This document shows positions 26,480 to 40,500 of a DNA stretch of 64,000 nt, piece by piece. The stretch's first letter is position 1. Each line of letters opens with the position of its first letter. A model generated the notes under the pieces. It did not search any database, was not told the origin of the DNA, and was given only the letters and a program-made list of their open reading frames with translations. Source of the stretch: Pempheris klunzingeri (taxonomy: Eukaryota; Chordata; Actinopteri; Acropomatiformes; Pempheridae). The position numbers and the translations under genes were made by a program. The stretch is taken from contig NC_092019.1 of assembly GCF_042242105.1 (NCBI RefSeq), positions 12,334,328-12,398,327 of the forward strand, read 5' to 3'.

Positions 26480-29400
26480 AACACTCGTCATTCATTGGCT
26501 CCCAAAAGTTTTCCAAAAGCCTTGAAGAACACACAAAAAAAGTTTGATGTATGTAAGGGAGAACAAAAGCACATAATCATTCAGATATTTATATTTCCTG
26601 TAAATCAACAAAGAAATGGTCGACTGCAGAGTGATGATGAAAGAAAAACTTTTACTGATATTTTTCATGGGCTCTTAAAACTGCCTGTTCTTTACATAAA
26701 CCGATGTTAAAGACGGGGGCAGAGAATAATGAATACATGCAGATAGAGGTTACTATTTTTGGATATTTTTTTACAGAAATTGCTACAGAATGCTTTTCTG
26801 GCATTCCTCAGTGTTTCAGGACAGGAGAGGTCAAAATATGCAGGGGGAATACTTGGAACGAGAGATTAAGAGTGATAGAAGGAAGGAAAAAAGCCCAGAC
26901 TGTTAATCCTGTGCTGCAGCGGCATTCTCACTGTAATCACTCTCACTGTAATCACATCTAAACCGCTTCAGCCTATATTACACTACTTGCAAAGTCAGAG
27001 CACTCTCATACATCCACATCTGTGCGCACTCTTTTTTTTCTCTCCACTTCCATTCACGTCTCTCTCTGTTCCACCTTTTCTCTCTAGCTCTTTTACTCTC
27101 TTCCAACACCCCCCCCCCCCCCCCCCCTCTCTCTCTCTCCCACTGACGCTTCTCTCCTTTCAGGCTGTGGGGTTGTTAGTCTTGGCTGGGGCCCAGCTCG
27201 GCTGAATGGCTCCTTGCACTCAGAGGGTTAAAATTACTCTCACACAGTGAAAGGACACAGACAGAAACAGGCATGAAGTGAAGACGTATAGAGAACAAAC
27301 AACACATGTTAAGAGGCCGTGCTGAGATATTCAACTTGCATGCAGCGATAATAGTAACAGCGGTATGCAATGGAGAGTATTCCTCTTTACATGAATACTT
27401 AGATGATGATGACCTGAGGCCATATTTGAGTTTATGTCTCTTGAGGAAGCAGAGAGCCCAAGAAACAATATCAAGTTAAACTGAAATCACACCACAACTA
27501 GTAGCGTTCCCTGTTTGGTTTGGTGTTTTAAAGAAACAAGTTTGACAAATTTTGACAATGCACTTATGCGATCTCTGGCTGAGAAAGAATTGAGAAGATC
27601 GATACCACTCTCGTGTCTGTTAAATATGAAGCTAGAGAGCCAGGAGGGAGTTCGCTTAGCTTAGCTGAGCAAGGGGAAGCATCTCACTTGCTTCTACCCA
27701 AAGGTACAAAACATCTGCCTACCAGCATCTGGCCGGACTCTGTACATTTTTATTCTTCTTGAACAATGTGTTAAGTCACACTACATCTTTTAATCACAGC
27801 CAAAACGTACAGTCTTTATGCTCACACTGTACAGATCAATCACAACGTGGTTGGTTTATTCAGACAAGATGGCTGCCTCCACAACAATGTAGACAAAAAG
27901 AGAAAGAAGCATTAATTGGTGTATTTGTACTATTAATAAAGAAGAGTAGGAGGAAAGAGTTTGGGCCAGAGAAAAAGATGAAGACTCAATCGTTCCACCA
28001 CTTCTGTAATGAAGTTCAGTTTTAATTCACAGCACAGTCTCAGTCAAGACTAGAGTAGCTACGCACTGTAAAATAGTACTCCAGTAATAATACATTAAGC
28101 TCACTACAGTTGACAATTGATCTTTTTACAGCAGCAATGTGAGGAATCAGACCATGGAAAGGCTCAAACTGGAAGACAGCTGACCAAAATGTCTGACCAA
28201 TTGGGCGTTTAGTTTTAAAATCAGGTTTAATCCACACAATGTCTGACTGGTTAATAGCTCACTGATTAATTATGTATAGTTTGTTTGATCTGTACAGAAA
28301 CCAAAAAACAATTTTGTGGTTTTACAGGTAGTTAGGTGTCAGATTATTTCTTGGCCAGGAGCAGTTGTCTGCCTGTCAACCTCACAGGGACGACAAAGAC
28401 TCCAGGAGAGTCCTGAGACCAAACTTTTGTATGGATGTCTATGGCTGGTTGCTTTTAGAACAGCCAATTGCCAGGAATGCTCTTTGATATCAAACTGAAG
28501 CAGAGATATCGCCTGGCACAGATAATAAGAGTGTTCATCTAACCTTCAACTCTCTAATCTCCAATCTTGTTCGGTTTTAGGGCTCGAAATCTTTTTAAAT
28601 GGAGGTTAAGAAACTGTTGAAGATCATATCCATCTGGTACTAATAATGTAAGAGAACATATTGTTTAGTACACACACATGTAATGGTGTGCAAACATGAA
28701 GTACAGTTGCACAAATGGACACAAAGTGAGACAAACACACATCCTGTTCTACCTGCGGCCCTTGTTAAAGTGCATTAGAAGTGGCTCTAACAGTTACATA
28801 AGTGCACAGGTCCATTATGGTCAGGACAGTGCTGATGTGTGTGTCCGTGTGTGGAAAAAGACACAATCAGAGATGTGGGGTTTGAAAGCATGGATGTGTG
28901 TGATGAGAAGAGAGATGAGCCTCATGATGCTCTGCACTACCTCCCGGTCAATGGGTGTAAGTTTCTCCTTTGGCCTTTTGCCCGGACCGCAGTGCCAGCA
29001 CCTCACAGCACGACGTTCGCTCTACTGGATTGTGTGACGGCTTAATTACACATCAAGAAACCTACTCAGGTGAAGTGGAACAGGGCTAACCTTCTAGGAA
29101 CTGCAGGGAGTGCAATAAACTGGTGACGCTGTCGCACACACAATGCTGCACATGAGGAATTTAATCTAGAGTGACTATAATGAGTGAAAATCTCATTTCT
29201 AAGCTAATATTCTGGTTTGGGTTGGAGTTTTTTTGACACTCAGCACCTTAAAAATGATGCTCCCTTTCAGACTAATGAAAAAAAAAGTGAAATACATGAA
29301 AGTGGAAATGGAGCTCAAGTGTTACATGTAGGTCACACAATCAAACCGCACTCGGGTCAACAGAGATAAGACACAAACACGCAAACACATTAAGAAACAC

Positions 29401-30983
29401 ACACACACTTTATGAGGATGCCTTCATGGCCGTCTGTGTACCATGACACGTATTTCCATGGTGATAAAATATGTCAGTTGACAGGAACCGAAGCAGAAGT
29501 GATAATATTTCCACTGACTGTTTCCTCTTTCGGTGCAAATACTAAAGCTCCTCTACCTCCGTCTTCTTCCTCATCCTCCACACTCTTCAGCTCATGTGTC
29601 TCCTCTCTAACGTCACCCAGAGTTTGACATCCTGTCCTTCACTTTGTCGGCAAAGTTAAACATTGCTGGCATTACGAAGTGGAAAACAGCAGTAGCTTTG
29701 TATTTTAAAAGGTTTCCACAAAAACCACTGAAACCGTTTTTATTAACGCCTGAGGAAACATTTTAATGTTGACTTTATAATTTCAAGTGTCCGCTGAATA
29801 TTAGCTATGGTTTATTCATGATTTAAATGCAGACTTCTTAAAAACACACTCAATAGTTTATTATGGGCTTAATAAGGACCACAATGGAAATAAGCCTGGG
29901 GGCTTTGTGTTATCCTGACTTTTTCTTTTATGTTAACACTGCTATGTCTTCTATTAAATTAAATTGTCTAATAAAACAAACCAACAAAACTTCACGTTTC
30001 CTCTGCCAGTCATGTGATTCTCTGCTCCTCTTTCTGGCTCCTGCTGTGTTTTTCATTCGGTCCTCACACTTTCCCCTCCCTCTCCATTTTGTGGTTTAAG
30101 TCGCTATGCTCTGCATTCCCAGGATTCCTTGCTGCCACTCTGCTTACATACCGTCGTGCCAGCTGTGGCAGCAGAGCCACCATTACCCTGCTGTCTTCTT
30201 TCATGACTTTTTTTCCTACCTAAACATTTTTTTCTGCTTTTACAGCCGTTCTGTTCTCCTGTCACAGGTTTCAGGAAGCGTCCTCTTTCTTTCTTCTCTA
30301 TCTTCTCTTTCATTCTTGACTTAACAACCCACTCTAAATAATAGAATACCGTTTGACTGGCTACAGCAAACAAGTTTTGATTTCAATCAAATCAGACTCG
30401 GATAACAAGGGCTCCCTTCTCAAATTACTGATGCACTATAGGTCCACAGTCATGAACAGTAATAGAATTAAAAGGCATACACATTCCTCCAATGGTGCTT
30501 CAGCCTCAACAGATTACATACAGTAACTGTTCACACATGTTAAACAAAAAACAAAACTTCACTCCATCTCTCCTGCCCCTACCTTCATGCCAGCAGCAGC
30601 TGCAGGTCCACCAGGGTCCACGGCCTGGATGTGACAGGGTTTGCTGCCTCGTACCACAAAGCCCCAGCCCACAGCATCACCTACAATCTGAGGAACGGCA
30701 ACAACACATATTGATATGATACGACATCTCACTGTTGACCTAAGTTTAAATAAGCATCTGTTACAGATTTGTACTTGTAGCTAGTGAGTGGACGTTGGTG
30801 GTTAGATTCCCAAAAAGTAAAGAATCCACACTGCAACAATGTCTACAAACTATTATCAAGAAATTATATTTACGTCCCTTGTTTTATTAAAATTTTAGCA
30901 TTCCTGCCAATTGTGATACTCATTTGGGACCCTGTGGTGATCGCACTCTGCTAAGAAAGTGCGTGGTGAAATTGATGTGATGT

Positions 30984-31047
<64 letters not shown>

Positions 31048-31198
31048 CTGTGTGCGCGCGCATGTACGCATGCCTGAGTTTCCTGTATACGCAGATGACT
31101 TGAGTGCCTCATGTATCTCTATGAATGTGTTTGTGTGAGGGAGTGTGTGACTGTGAGTATGCCTGCCAACATCAAGCCTGAAGCAGTCTTTGTTAGAG

Positions 31199-31242
<44 letters not shown>

Positions 31243-34200
31243 GCGTATGTCTCCTACAGTGAATGTCTTCTTTAGAAAAGGTCCTCCTGGTGTCTGCAGC
31301 TCCTCTGGACTCACTTGTCTTTTCAGAACTGTTGAGAGAAACACATGCATTAAATGTTACTTGCTACCTTGACTCACGCACACAAACACACACAAACAAA
31401 CACAATAATGCTGGTTATAATATGTGCACGTGAGTAGAAAGTGCTAATGTCCGTCACATGCTGGCGGGGCCTGGAGGCTCGCTGCTTCCTGAAACAGTAT
31501 AGTGCCCCTTCCCCTCCTCCAACTTCCCCTAACCACTACTCACTCCAACATGACTCTACACTGGCTTTAACTGGACTTTTGTGTCTAAAAATGGTTTTAA
31601 TTTCATTTTAAATTCACTCCATTAGTACAAACGTCCATGTATACACATACCAAGCATACTATGCGCACACATAAACTGGCCATACTAAAGAAGAAAGTGC
31701 ACACATCTGACATGATTCAGACCAAACTATGCAGCTGTGATGACGTGAAATAACAAAGAAAAATGCAATAAAAGGAATCTCATGTTCTTCAGGGTTTTTG
31801 CTAATTTCACCGTGTGCAGCCGTCTACACACCTACTGTATCTACAATACGAGCAAATTACAAACTTTATTCTTGTCAGTCAGTCATTAGTTCATTATTTT
31901 ATGTTTACTTCATTATTAATCCTTTAGAGTGAGGCACTTTGTTGCCTAAATCATTACATATCAACCTTTCCGAGAGTTGACGATTGATTGATTGATTGAT
32001 TGATTGATTGTGATGTTACTGATGATTATGGTTTCAAGATGCAAATGTGATGGATTGGAATGGTCATGTATATGGATTTCACCACAGATATTTGGTGAAA
32101 TTTCTTATTTAAGGCGATTAATGAACAATGATTGAGATTTATTAACCAGAATCAATCATGCACTGCTTTGCATATTCACTTCAGCAGCTTTTTGGTGTCT
32201 TTTTTGATGGTGCTAAACTAAAAAGATGCGTTCATAAGTATGTCTAAGAATCCTTTAAGTACTAAAATGACTTTAATTGCATTTACGTCTTCCACACAAA
32301 CCTGAGAGCACTCATTGTACAGTGTGTGTGTTTTCGACAAATCACTTGTGGTCTCTTCATTGTAAACCGATAGGACAGAGGAAGTGAAGTGATAGAGACC
32401 TTTCATCCACTTGATCTGGACACCTCCATAATCTCTCTGTGGAAATCCTGATCTGATCAGATCAACAGGACAGGTTCCTCATCTACCTTTTCTGCTTCAT
32501 ATCAGAGCGTTACATCTTTCTTTTTAAAATGTCTGGCTCCATTAATGCAAAACAGAAACTGCACAAGACACAAAGTCGCTCTTGTTCACTGGGCAACTTT
32601 TGTACCATCTACAATGACTGTTATATTTTTGGACTCTGTATCTTCCCATCATGTGATTCACACGATTACTGTGGTTAATGTGAGGCAGAGGGGAATTCTG
32701 TGTGTGTGTGTGTGTGTGCCTTCCTTTTCCTGTTCATTGTGTGTTGTGTGTGTGAGGAACCTCTGCTGCTACAAACAGACTCTGTCAAGGACTCTGTGTG
32801 GATTAGACAAATCAAAGGGAACCTCACAGTAGTAAAGACACACACAGCAGAAAACACACACACACACACACACAAGCTCATGCGAACAGCTCAAACACAT
32901 CACCTCTTCATTGAGATCTCCATTCAGAAACTAAGGCAGATGATATGCATGATTATCACTTGCTACAAGCAACACATATCTGTGTTCCTCTGTAGTTAAA
33001 ATTCAGTCATTTTCCTTCTCTTATTTTAAGTCAAATAAAATAAAGTAAAGCCAATTTACAGTTTGTGATGGACTGAATGGCAGGAGGTGGATTTATTTAC
33101 AAGAAACTAGCATTAAGGATGTAATATAAATGTAATATAAATGTTAACTGTGCTCATTAAAAGGTATAACAAAAAGCCAAAAAACATATTTAAGATATCA
33201 TCAGTATGTTACTATCACTAGGTTTCACCCAGGAGGCATTCATCTGTCAATATGTGCACAAAATCTCTACAACAACTTCTATACCAAGTAATTCATATTC
33301 AGCATGACATGAATACAGTTGATCTGCATGTATTGGGTGAAAACTGGGACCACGATTTGGTCAGGTTGCTGTCATTGCAGATTAAAGAACTAATAAAGAA
33401 CCAAATGTTTATTATGTTTTTTTTTTAAACACCCCTGGTATTTTCTTGTTAAGAGCTGCACAGTCGGGCCCTTCACTAATCAGACTCTACGTCTGTGTGT
33501 GTCCCCTTCATCTCACCAGACTTGGGGTTGCAGAGGACAGGTGGGCTGCTGCTCAGCGTAGGACTGCTGCTGTAATAACCACTGCTGCCACAGCTGCTGC
33601 TCATGCTGCTCCGCCGAACTCCGACCACCACTTTTATCTCTTTCGTGGGACTCACTGATACAGAGAAGGACAAGGAGAGACGTTAGACTAAAGACTGATG
33701 GGAGAGAGAGAAAAAAAAAGCAGGAGGGGGGAACTCTAGAGCAAGGAGCTAGAAAATAGTCTAGAATAAAAGCGATAGTTTATTAATTAGGTCTTTCCAC
33801 ATGCAGAATTACAGCTCAGAATGAAAACAAATGCTCATTCATTCCCCCTCAATTAGTATAAACTACCACGTATGCACTTCCTGTGTTCCAGATATGGTTG
33901 CCCACTTGAGTTAAATTGAAAACTTTCCCCTGGGACCACTCTCTCTCTTTCTCTCTCGGCCATTGTTTGCTAATTGCAAGCACTTAACGGTACTTCTTTG
34001 ACTGCTGCATGTTTCCCACAAGAACTTTCTTTGAATAGTTTAGAATCAATGTCTCCGGTAGCAGCAACAGTTTGCTGAACAGAGAGATCAGGACTCTGTG
34101 TTATGCATTTCAATCCATGTCCATTCATTATCTTATATTAATGTAAATATTTTTGTAGAGATGGTGAGAGCTATTTATCAAAATCAGAGGGAAAAAATGG

Positions 34201-34544
34201 AAAACATCCATTGCACACCACTTTTTACCACATTATTCTACTTGGCAACATAAATGGCTGTGCTGCATCATCTTTATGTGGCAGTTACCACCAAGGACAC
34301 CACTTGTAATGCATGTATGCATATGTGTGTGTGTGTGTGTGTAGGTAAGTGTATCAAGAGAAGATTATACAAAAAAAACACAGTATTGATAGCATTATTG
34401 TATTTTTCATTGAAGACTGGTTATTTAGATTTATGGAGATAAAAAAGAAACACATCGAAAGTTTTCTGTCAGGTTTTGATTGAAGGAGAGTCAACTGTCA
34501 GACTCACACTGATCAAAGTGGACACGATCACTGCACATACAGTT

Positions 34545-34576
<32 letters not shown>

Positions 34577-37500
34577 GGGGGTACAGTTTCTACCTGAGAG
34601 GAAGCTGGTGTTGCCTCCGTCTGAGTTCTGTTTACGGAGACAGAAGGGGCTGTCGTGGCTCTCTGGGATGCTGCGGCTGCGCTCGTGAAGGAGTTCGATC
34701 AACCGCCGCCGTCGCCGGAAATTCATCCTGAACTGGTAGAGGAGGGGCCCGTCGACAAAGTGATGCTTGTTTGTGACTGGAGACGACAAAAAACAGACAT
34801 GGAGAGAATAAATAAGCTTATTTAAAGAGAAAGAGAGAAGGAGAGGTAAGATGAGCATAAAAGGCATTTGAAGCTTCACCAAATGCCATGATGGATATTT
34901 ACTGAATCAGAATCACAACTGGGTTTATTGCCAAGTAAGTTTTCACACAAGGAATTTGGCTTGGTATTATTGGTGCATAATCAAGAAACATAAATATAAA
35001 ACATAAAAATATACTTATTTATTATAAGTATGTATTATAATGTAAGTATACTTATTATATTTACAATACAGAATATGAGGGATAAACAGTAAAGAGCTAC
35101 ATAAGCAGTAACAGATACCTATACATTCAACAGTACGCAGATAAATGTTACACAGATACCTAAAATCTTGTTTGTGTGAACAGATAGTACACAGAATGAC
35201 TCAGATATTGGATCTTAGGAGCCTCCCAGCTGTCATGTTTCCTTGGTTGAGGACACAGACTGGAGGTCCCCCGAGATGAACAAATATGGACTCGTGTTAC
35301 TCATGGTCCCGGGCCACGCTGATGAGTTCAGCTGCAGAAGGGAACAAACTGTTTTTGTGGCAAGAGGTCTTGGTCCTGACGGACTGCAGCCTCCTGCCAG
35401 AGGGAAGGCTTTCAGAGAGTTTATATCCAGGGAGGGAGGGGTCGGCTGCAATCTTTCCTGCCCGCCTCAGGGTCCTGGAGACGTACTGGTACTTAAGGGA
35501 TGGCAGATTGCAGCCAGTCACCTTCTCAGCAGAGCGAATGAAATGCTGCAGTCTGTGGCAGCAGTGCACCAGATGGTGATGGGGGATGAAAGGATGGGCT
35601 TGATGATGGAGGTGTAGAAGTGCACCATGATTGTCTTTGGCAGGTTAAACTTCCTCAGCAGCCTCAGGATGTACATTATCTGCTGTGTTTTTGGAGCTCC
35701 TGGGTGATGATGGTGAGGAGGGTGATGGAGGCAGGAGGAACTTGGCTCTTTCTTAAGTCCACTACCGTCTCCACTGTTTTTACAGCATTGAGGTCAGACA
35801 GTTCAGACCATCTGGTGACCTGGTGCAGTCAGAATAAGTTGGAGTCACAGCCTCCGTATACTTATTCTGACTGTTGGTAGCAATCCTGAACACATCCCAG
35901 TCAGTGCAGTCCAAACACGCCTGAGGATTCTCCACAGCTTCACTAGTCCACTTCTTTGATGTCCTCACAACAGGTTTAAAGAGCTGTAATTTCTGCCCAT
36001 ATGTACGAATCAGATGGACCAGAGAGGAGACGGCGGTTTGCATAAATTAGAGCGTATTGGCAGCAGTAAGATTTGGGACTTAAATCCAGCACCTTAGACC
36101 ACTCAGCCCCGCTACCACTATGATAGTGATGTCTGATCTGAAAAACTAAATCTTGGCTGTGGCTCTAAACAGCCTTAATACCATCACCTGTGGATATCTC
36201 TCCTTCAGGATAAAGTATAATGAAGGTAGAGATGTAAAGCATGAGGAAGTGAATTTAATGCCTTGTTAAATTTATTTCTACACTGGCTGTGAATCATAAT
36301 CTAATGCCTCACACTTAAATCAGGTTATTTTAATCATATTTTCCACTGACTAGCTTGGCTGAAAACCTCACAGATCGATGTTTCTCACCTGAACTGAGCT
36401 CAGCCGAGCCTGAAAGTCTGAACTCAGCTGAGCAGCACTAAACAAACTGTCTGCTGAGCTGAGATCACCTGAGCAAACATACACTGACCCCAGAGAGCGT
36501 CGACCTCAGCCGTGTCAGCTGAGCCAATAAGACCAGCGGCGCTGAGTACAATTTTATTTAAATTTCAGACAGAGTTCGGTTACACCTGACTGTGATTTCA
36601 TAGGCGATGTTGAAGCCTTGCTGTCAATGTTTTTTTATTTAGGCAGATAAAACTGCTCCAGTCTAAATACGCTAAATGTAGCATCTTTCAAACTATTATA
36701 GCTGTCACAGTGCTGAACCTGTTATTTTTTTAATTTTATTTACTTAAATACTGATTTCTGCGTTTGTTTGTCCATGTCTCTGGAAAGACAGAAACATAAA
36801 GACATGCACAAATAAAAAGATATACTACAATTAGTATCATCAGTCACAGGAAATGCAAAAGCAAGTCAGTAAATCATCCAGCTACGTACGTAAGAGACCT
36901 GCTTCAAACATGAAGCACAATCGGCTGTTTCTGGTTACGTAAGTTTAATAAGTAAGACGGCTGTCCCCTTAAGCTGTATTAAAACTGCAGCAGCTGTATC
37001 AGTGCTGTAATGTAATTTCTACACAACTCATCAGGCCACAGGATAAGTAATCATTTTCAAATCAACACACTTCCCCCTACAAATCAAACCACCCATCTGA
37101 TATAATGCTGATGAGTGTTTCTGGGTAGGACTGGGTAGGACAGCAGTATCATGCTGGTGATTTCTTAAAGAACTCTTCCTCTATGGTTGAAATGAATCCT
37201 TTGGGGCTTTAGTTCAGCTACTGGACCATTTATCTGACTGGCAATGTCCTTCGCTGAGAATAACAAGGACAGATTGTTGAATTTCTATTTATCAGCTGAA
37301 ACACACATTGGGCCTGTGGTTAGTCGACATGTCCTTTTGAATCTGTGAGGTTATTGTCAACCTGACAAAGTCCTTTTATCATGTGTGACAAAAGAAGAAG
37401 AAAAAACATAGTATGGACCAGCCTTTAGAGGAGCGTTTTATTCTCCTGTACACACCAATAAACAGCCTGAACTATACTGTGAAACTGAATCACTGTCTCT

Positions 37501-40500
37501 CTTTTCAGTTTTCACATTTTTTTATGTTAATATAAAGTGATTTAGGAAGATCCTGTGTCAGGAACAGTGTTAATGCCAGATTTACTGAGTTGCCTTGCCC
37601 AAGATGATTACAGCCTGCTGCCAGCCCACTGACTCTGGCACAGCGATACAGTAACTCTGACCACTGATTTATATTCTTCATTTGCTTATGTACTTTACTT
37701 TTAGGTCTGTTCATGTGGATCCCTAATCTCAGCTGCCCAGATGCGTAGTGTGGAAAAACAGCAACCACATTGTCCCACAGTAAACAATGACCAGCAGACA
37801 CAATGTGGATCCATCCAGAATTACCCTCTATACATTATACTGTATGTATGAATGTGTGAGCATATGTCTGCTCAGCAGAGCGGAGAGCAGGACGGCATGT
37901 TAGCAAATACCTCTCCTTCTCTACCATGAGTTTCTAATGGGAACTGAAAGCTTGTGAACACCTTTACTTTAACAAAAGGGCTTATGACAATTTGTACAGC
38001 GCAAAATCCACATATCACCCATGTAACACGAGTGCAGTAATTTCCACAGGGAGGATGAGCCCATTAATTCACTGCGCGGCCAGCAGGAAGCAGATCAGCC
38101 TCCGTATTACATTAAGTGAGTGAAGTGGCAATGGTATTTTTATGATGCATTGTTCCTTATGGCCATATACAGTCTGTAATCCACAACAAAGTAGCTCCAC
38201 ATGCCAACGCCAGCTGTTACATTGTATAGTGTACATGTGCAGTGCCTCAAGTTAATATGATTTATTCTACTGTGTATTTATTCAAAATGTATCTAAAATG
38301 TGTGAACATGTCTAGCTACAGTCTATCATATGGTGAAATCTAAATAATGTATGTTCAAATAAAAGAACCCTCCAGCAATAAGGCCATGTGACTTCTCTGC
38401 AGTAATACACATCCTAATTGAGTCAGGCACGGGTGTGAGCAACAGACATCAGCGTCAAATCAAATTTCACATCATGTGGGGAACTCATTCAAAGTCTATA
38501 TCTGTAGAGCAAACTGTCGTGAACTTGACTGTACGGCGGTGAATGACGACCACTGAAGGGCACGCTCCGAGGGTGAACACACAGAGGTTAAACCTGTTAA
38601 AGTGGGTCAGCATCTGAAATACGTACTAATGTAGAGAATCTTCTCAAGATTTGGTACCCTTTGGTACCCTAGTACAAATTATTTGACTGTTTTAACATTT
38701 CAGGATTCCTTTTGTGAAACTAACCCACTAACACTCGGGAATTAACAGAAATGTGTCTGTAATCATTTTGTTATTCTAAGATTTATTATTTTCATACTCA
38801 GTTGAAGTAAAATTTTGAGGTATTTTCCTTGAGGATTTCCATTATATGCTACTTGATATTTCTACTCCACAACATTCCGTAGGGAAACATTGTACTTTTT
38901 TTCCTCACTACATTTATCTGACAGATGGAATCATAATTATAATTCTTTACACATTACATATTATTTTACCGGCTGCTGCAGCATTGGTGGTAGAACATAT
39001 TTTCCATTAATTATAAAGTTAGTGTGATGCTAAACTGTCCTCTCCTTATGTCAAAGAATTACTCATTACTATACCATATAATAAAAATTTATTTATTCAA
39101 AAAATGTGGTCATCCCATAAAATGTGTATTTAGTATGATAATATAATGTAACATCACTTTCACATCAGTTAAGAAAAGGGTCTGAGTTCCTCCTCCAGAT
39201 TATGAGATAAACCAATTACATAAAAAAGTGTGTTTATGTGTATCTCACATATTCACAGATAACATGATAGGCCTGGTTCTGGACCTCCTGACAGACGTGA
39301 CATTCAGGTCACATTTTTCTCATGTTTATTACTCAGTGAACTTCTGTAACTCTATTCACTCTTGAACATGGCGAGGTCAGGTCAGACATAGCAGGGACAG
39401 AGAATCAAGACTAGTGAAATACAATCCCGGCCAGTGTGAGGTATAATGTGGGTCACTTCACTGCGTCTGTGAGCCCAAAATGAGCTGTAATGAGTTTTAG
39501 GAGTGGACGTGACGTTTTACCACAGTTTCCAGTTTTAAAGTTTCCCATTTGAGACTATCTTAACCTACTTTTTATTTTAGATTTGAGGGCTAGAGAAGAG
39601 TTAGAGTAAAGAGTTTTCAAAAGAAAGGTGCAACTTTAATGCAGGTTAGATCAATCTAAACATTTCTACGGTGCTGAAGTGGTCAGCTGGGTCTCCTCTG
39701 TGTGCTCGGACTGAACTCCCCGTGACTTTGACAAGGACAAGTCAAAAGGTGGCATTAAAGTGTGCAGACAGGGCTGTAATGATATTTTATCAGATGGCAT
39801 TAACCAAAAGAGTAAAGCAAAAGTAAAGGCAACATTTTATTGTATTTGACTGTGTTGATGTTCATGTATGTTGTGTCTATGCAGGATCACTGATTTGGTT
39901 TCTGCCTTCAACACACCTGTGTTGCTTTTGCTACTGATGTTCCCATGTTTGTGTCCATATTTTTCTATTTAAAGCACTTTCCGTGTAATGTAGTGCCCTA
40001 AATAAATAAAATTGCCACTGGTTTGTCAGCAGGTCTGAATTTGACTGATGGGAGAACTTAATACCAGAGCCAAGACTTGATGTACCAGCACAGCTATTTG
40101 ACAGGATCATACAGAGGTGAAACGGAGCTACTTACACGGGCTACTAGCTTTACCGTCACCAAGGGTCATTCACAGATCACCGGTCTGTCAATAGCACGAT
40201 GCCCAGTCACACTGTGAGCCCATAAACTAAAGTGGGTTTAAGCAAGGTAACAGGGTCCAAGCAAAAGGTAATAATATTTTTAAATAATTGAGATTAAGTG
40301 AATATATTAAATTACCTATATTTTGTTCTGCAGTTTTGTACAAACTATTTGACCGACGCAGTTAAAATGTTTTCAGCTTATAAATGAACATTTTCAGCAT
40401 GCATGTCACATTCGCCCCCATCTTCCTCACCGTGCTGGACGATGCCATGTTCGAGAAGCCTCCGCCCCAGCTGCTCGGCCTCCTCCCTGGTTGCCATCTC

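Larger units (their letters stand above)
25392..30582 (-). other. deptor intron 8
   Basis: GT-AG intron of 5.2 kb between the two PDZ exons. It holds a (CA)n run, a poly-C/(CT)n tract, a family B repeat and otherwise unremarkable sequence. Confidence 0.9.

Noticed and set aside
30895..31350. A 151-codon minus-strand frame as a single protein
   Set aside because: Only its first part is real (deptor exon 7). The rest is translated CA-repeat intron (His-Thr runs).
32700..32874. GT run and CA run as a functional hairpin or microRNA precursor
   Set aside because: Complementarity comes only from simple repeats 135 bp apart. There is no hairpin of precursor size with a unique arm.
35243..35617. 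A plus-strand open frame of about 124 codons
   Set aside because: It is the antisense shadow of the LINE reverse-transcriptase fragment, whose recognisable protein is on the minus strand.
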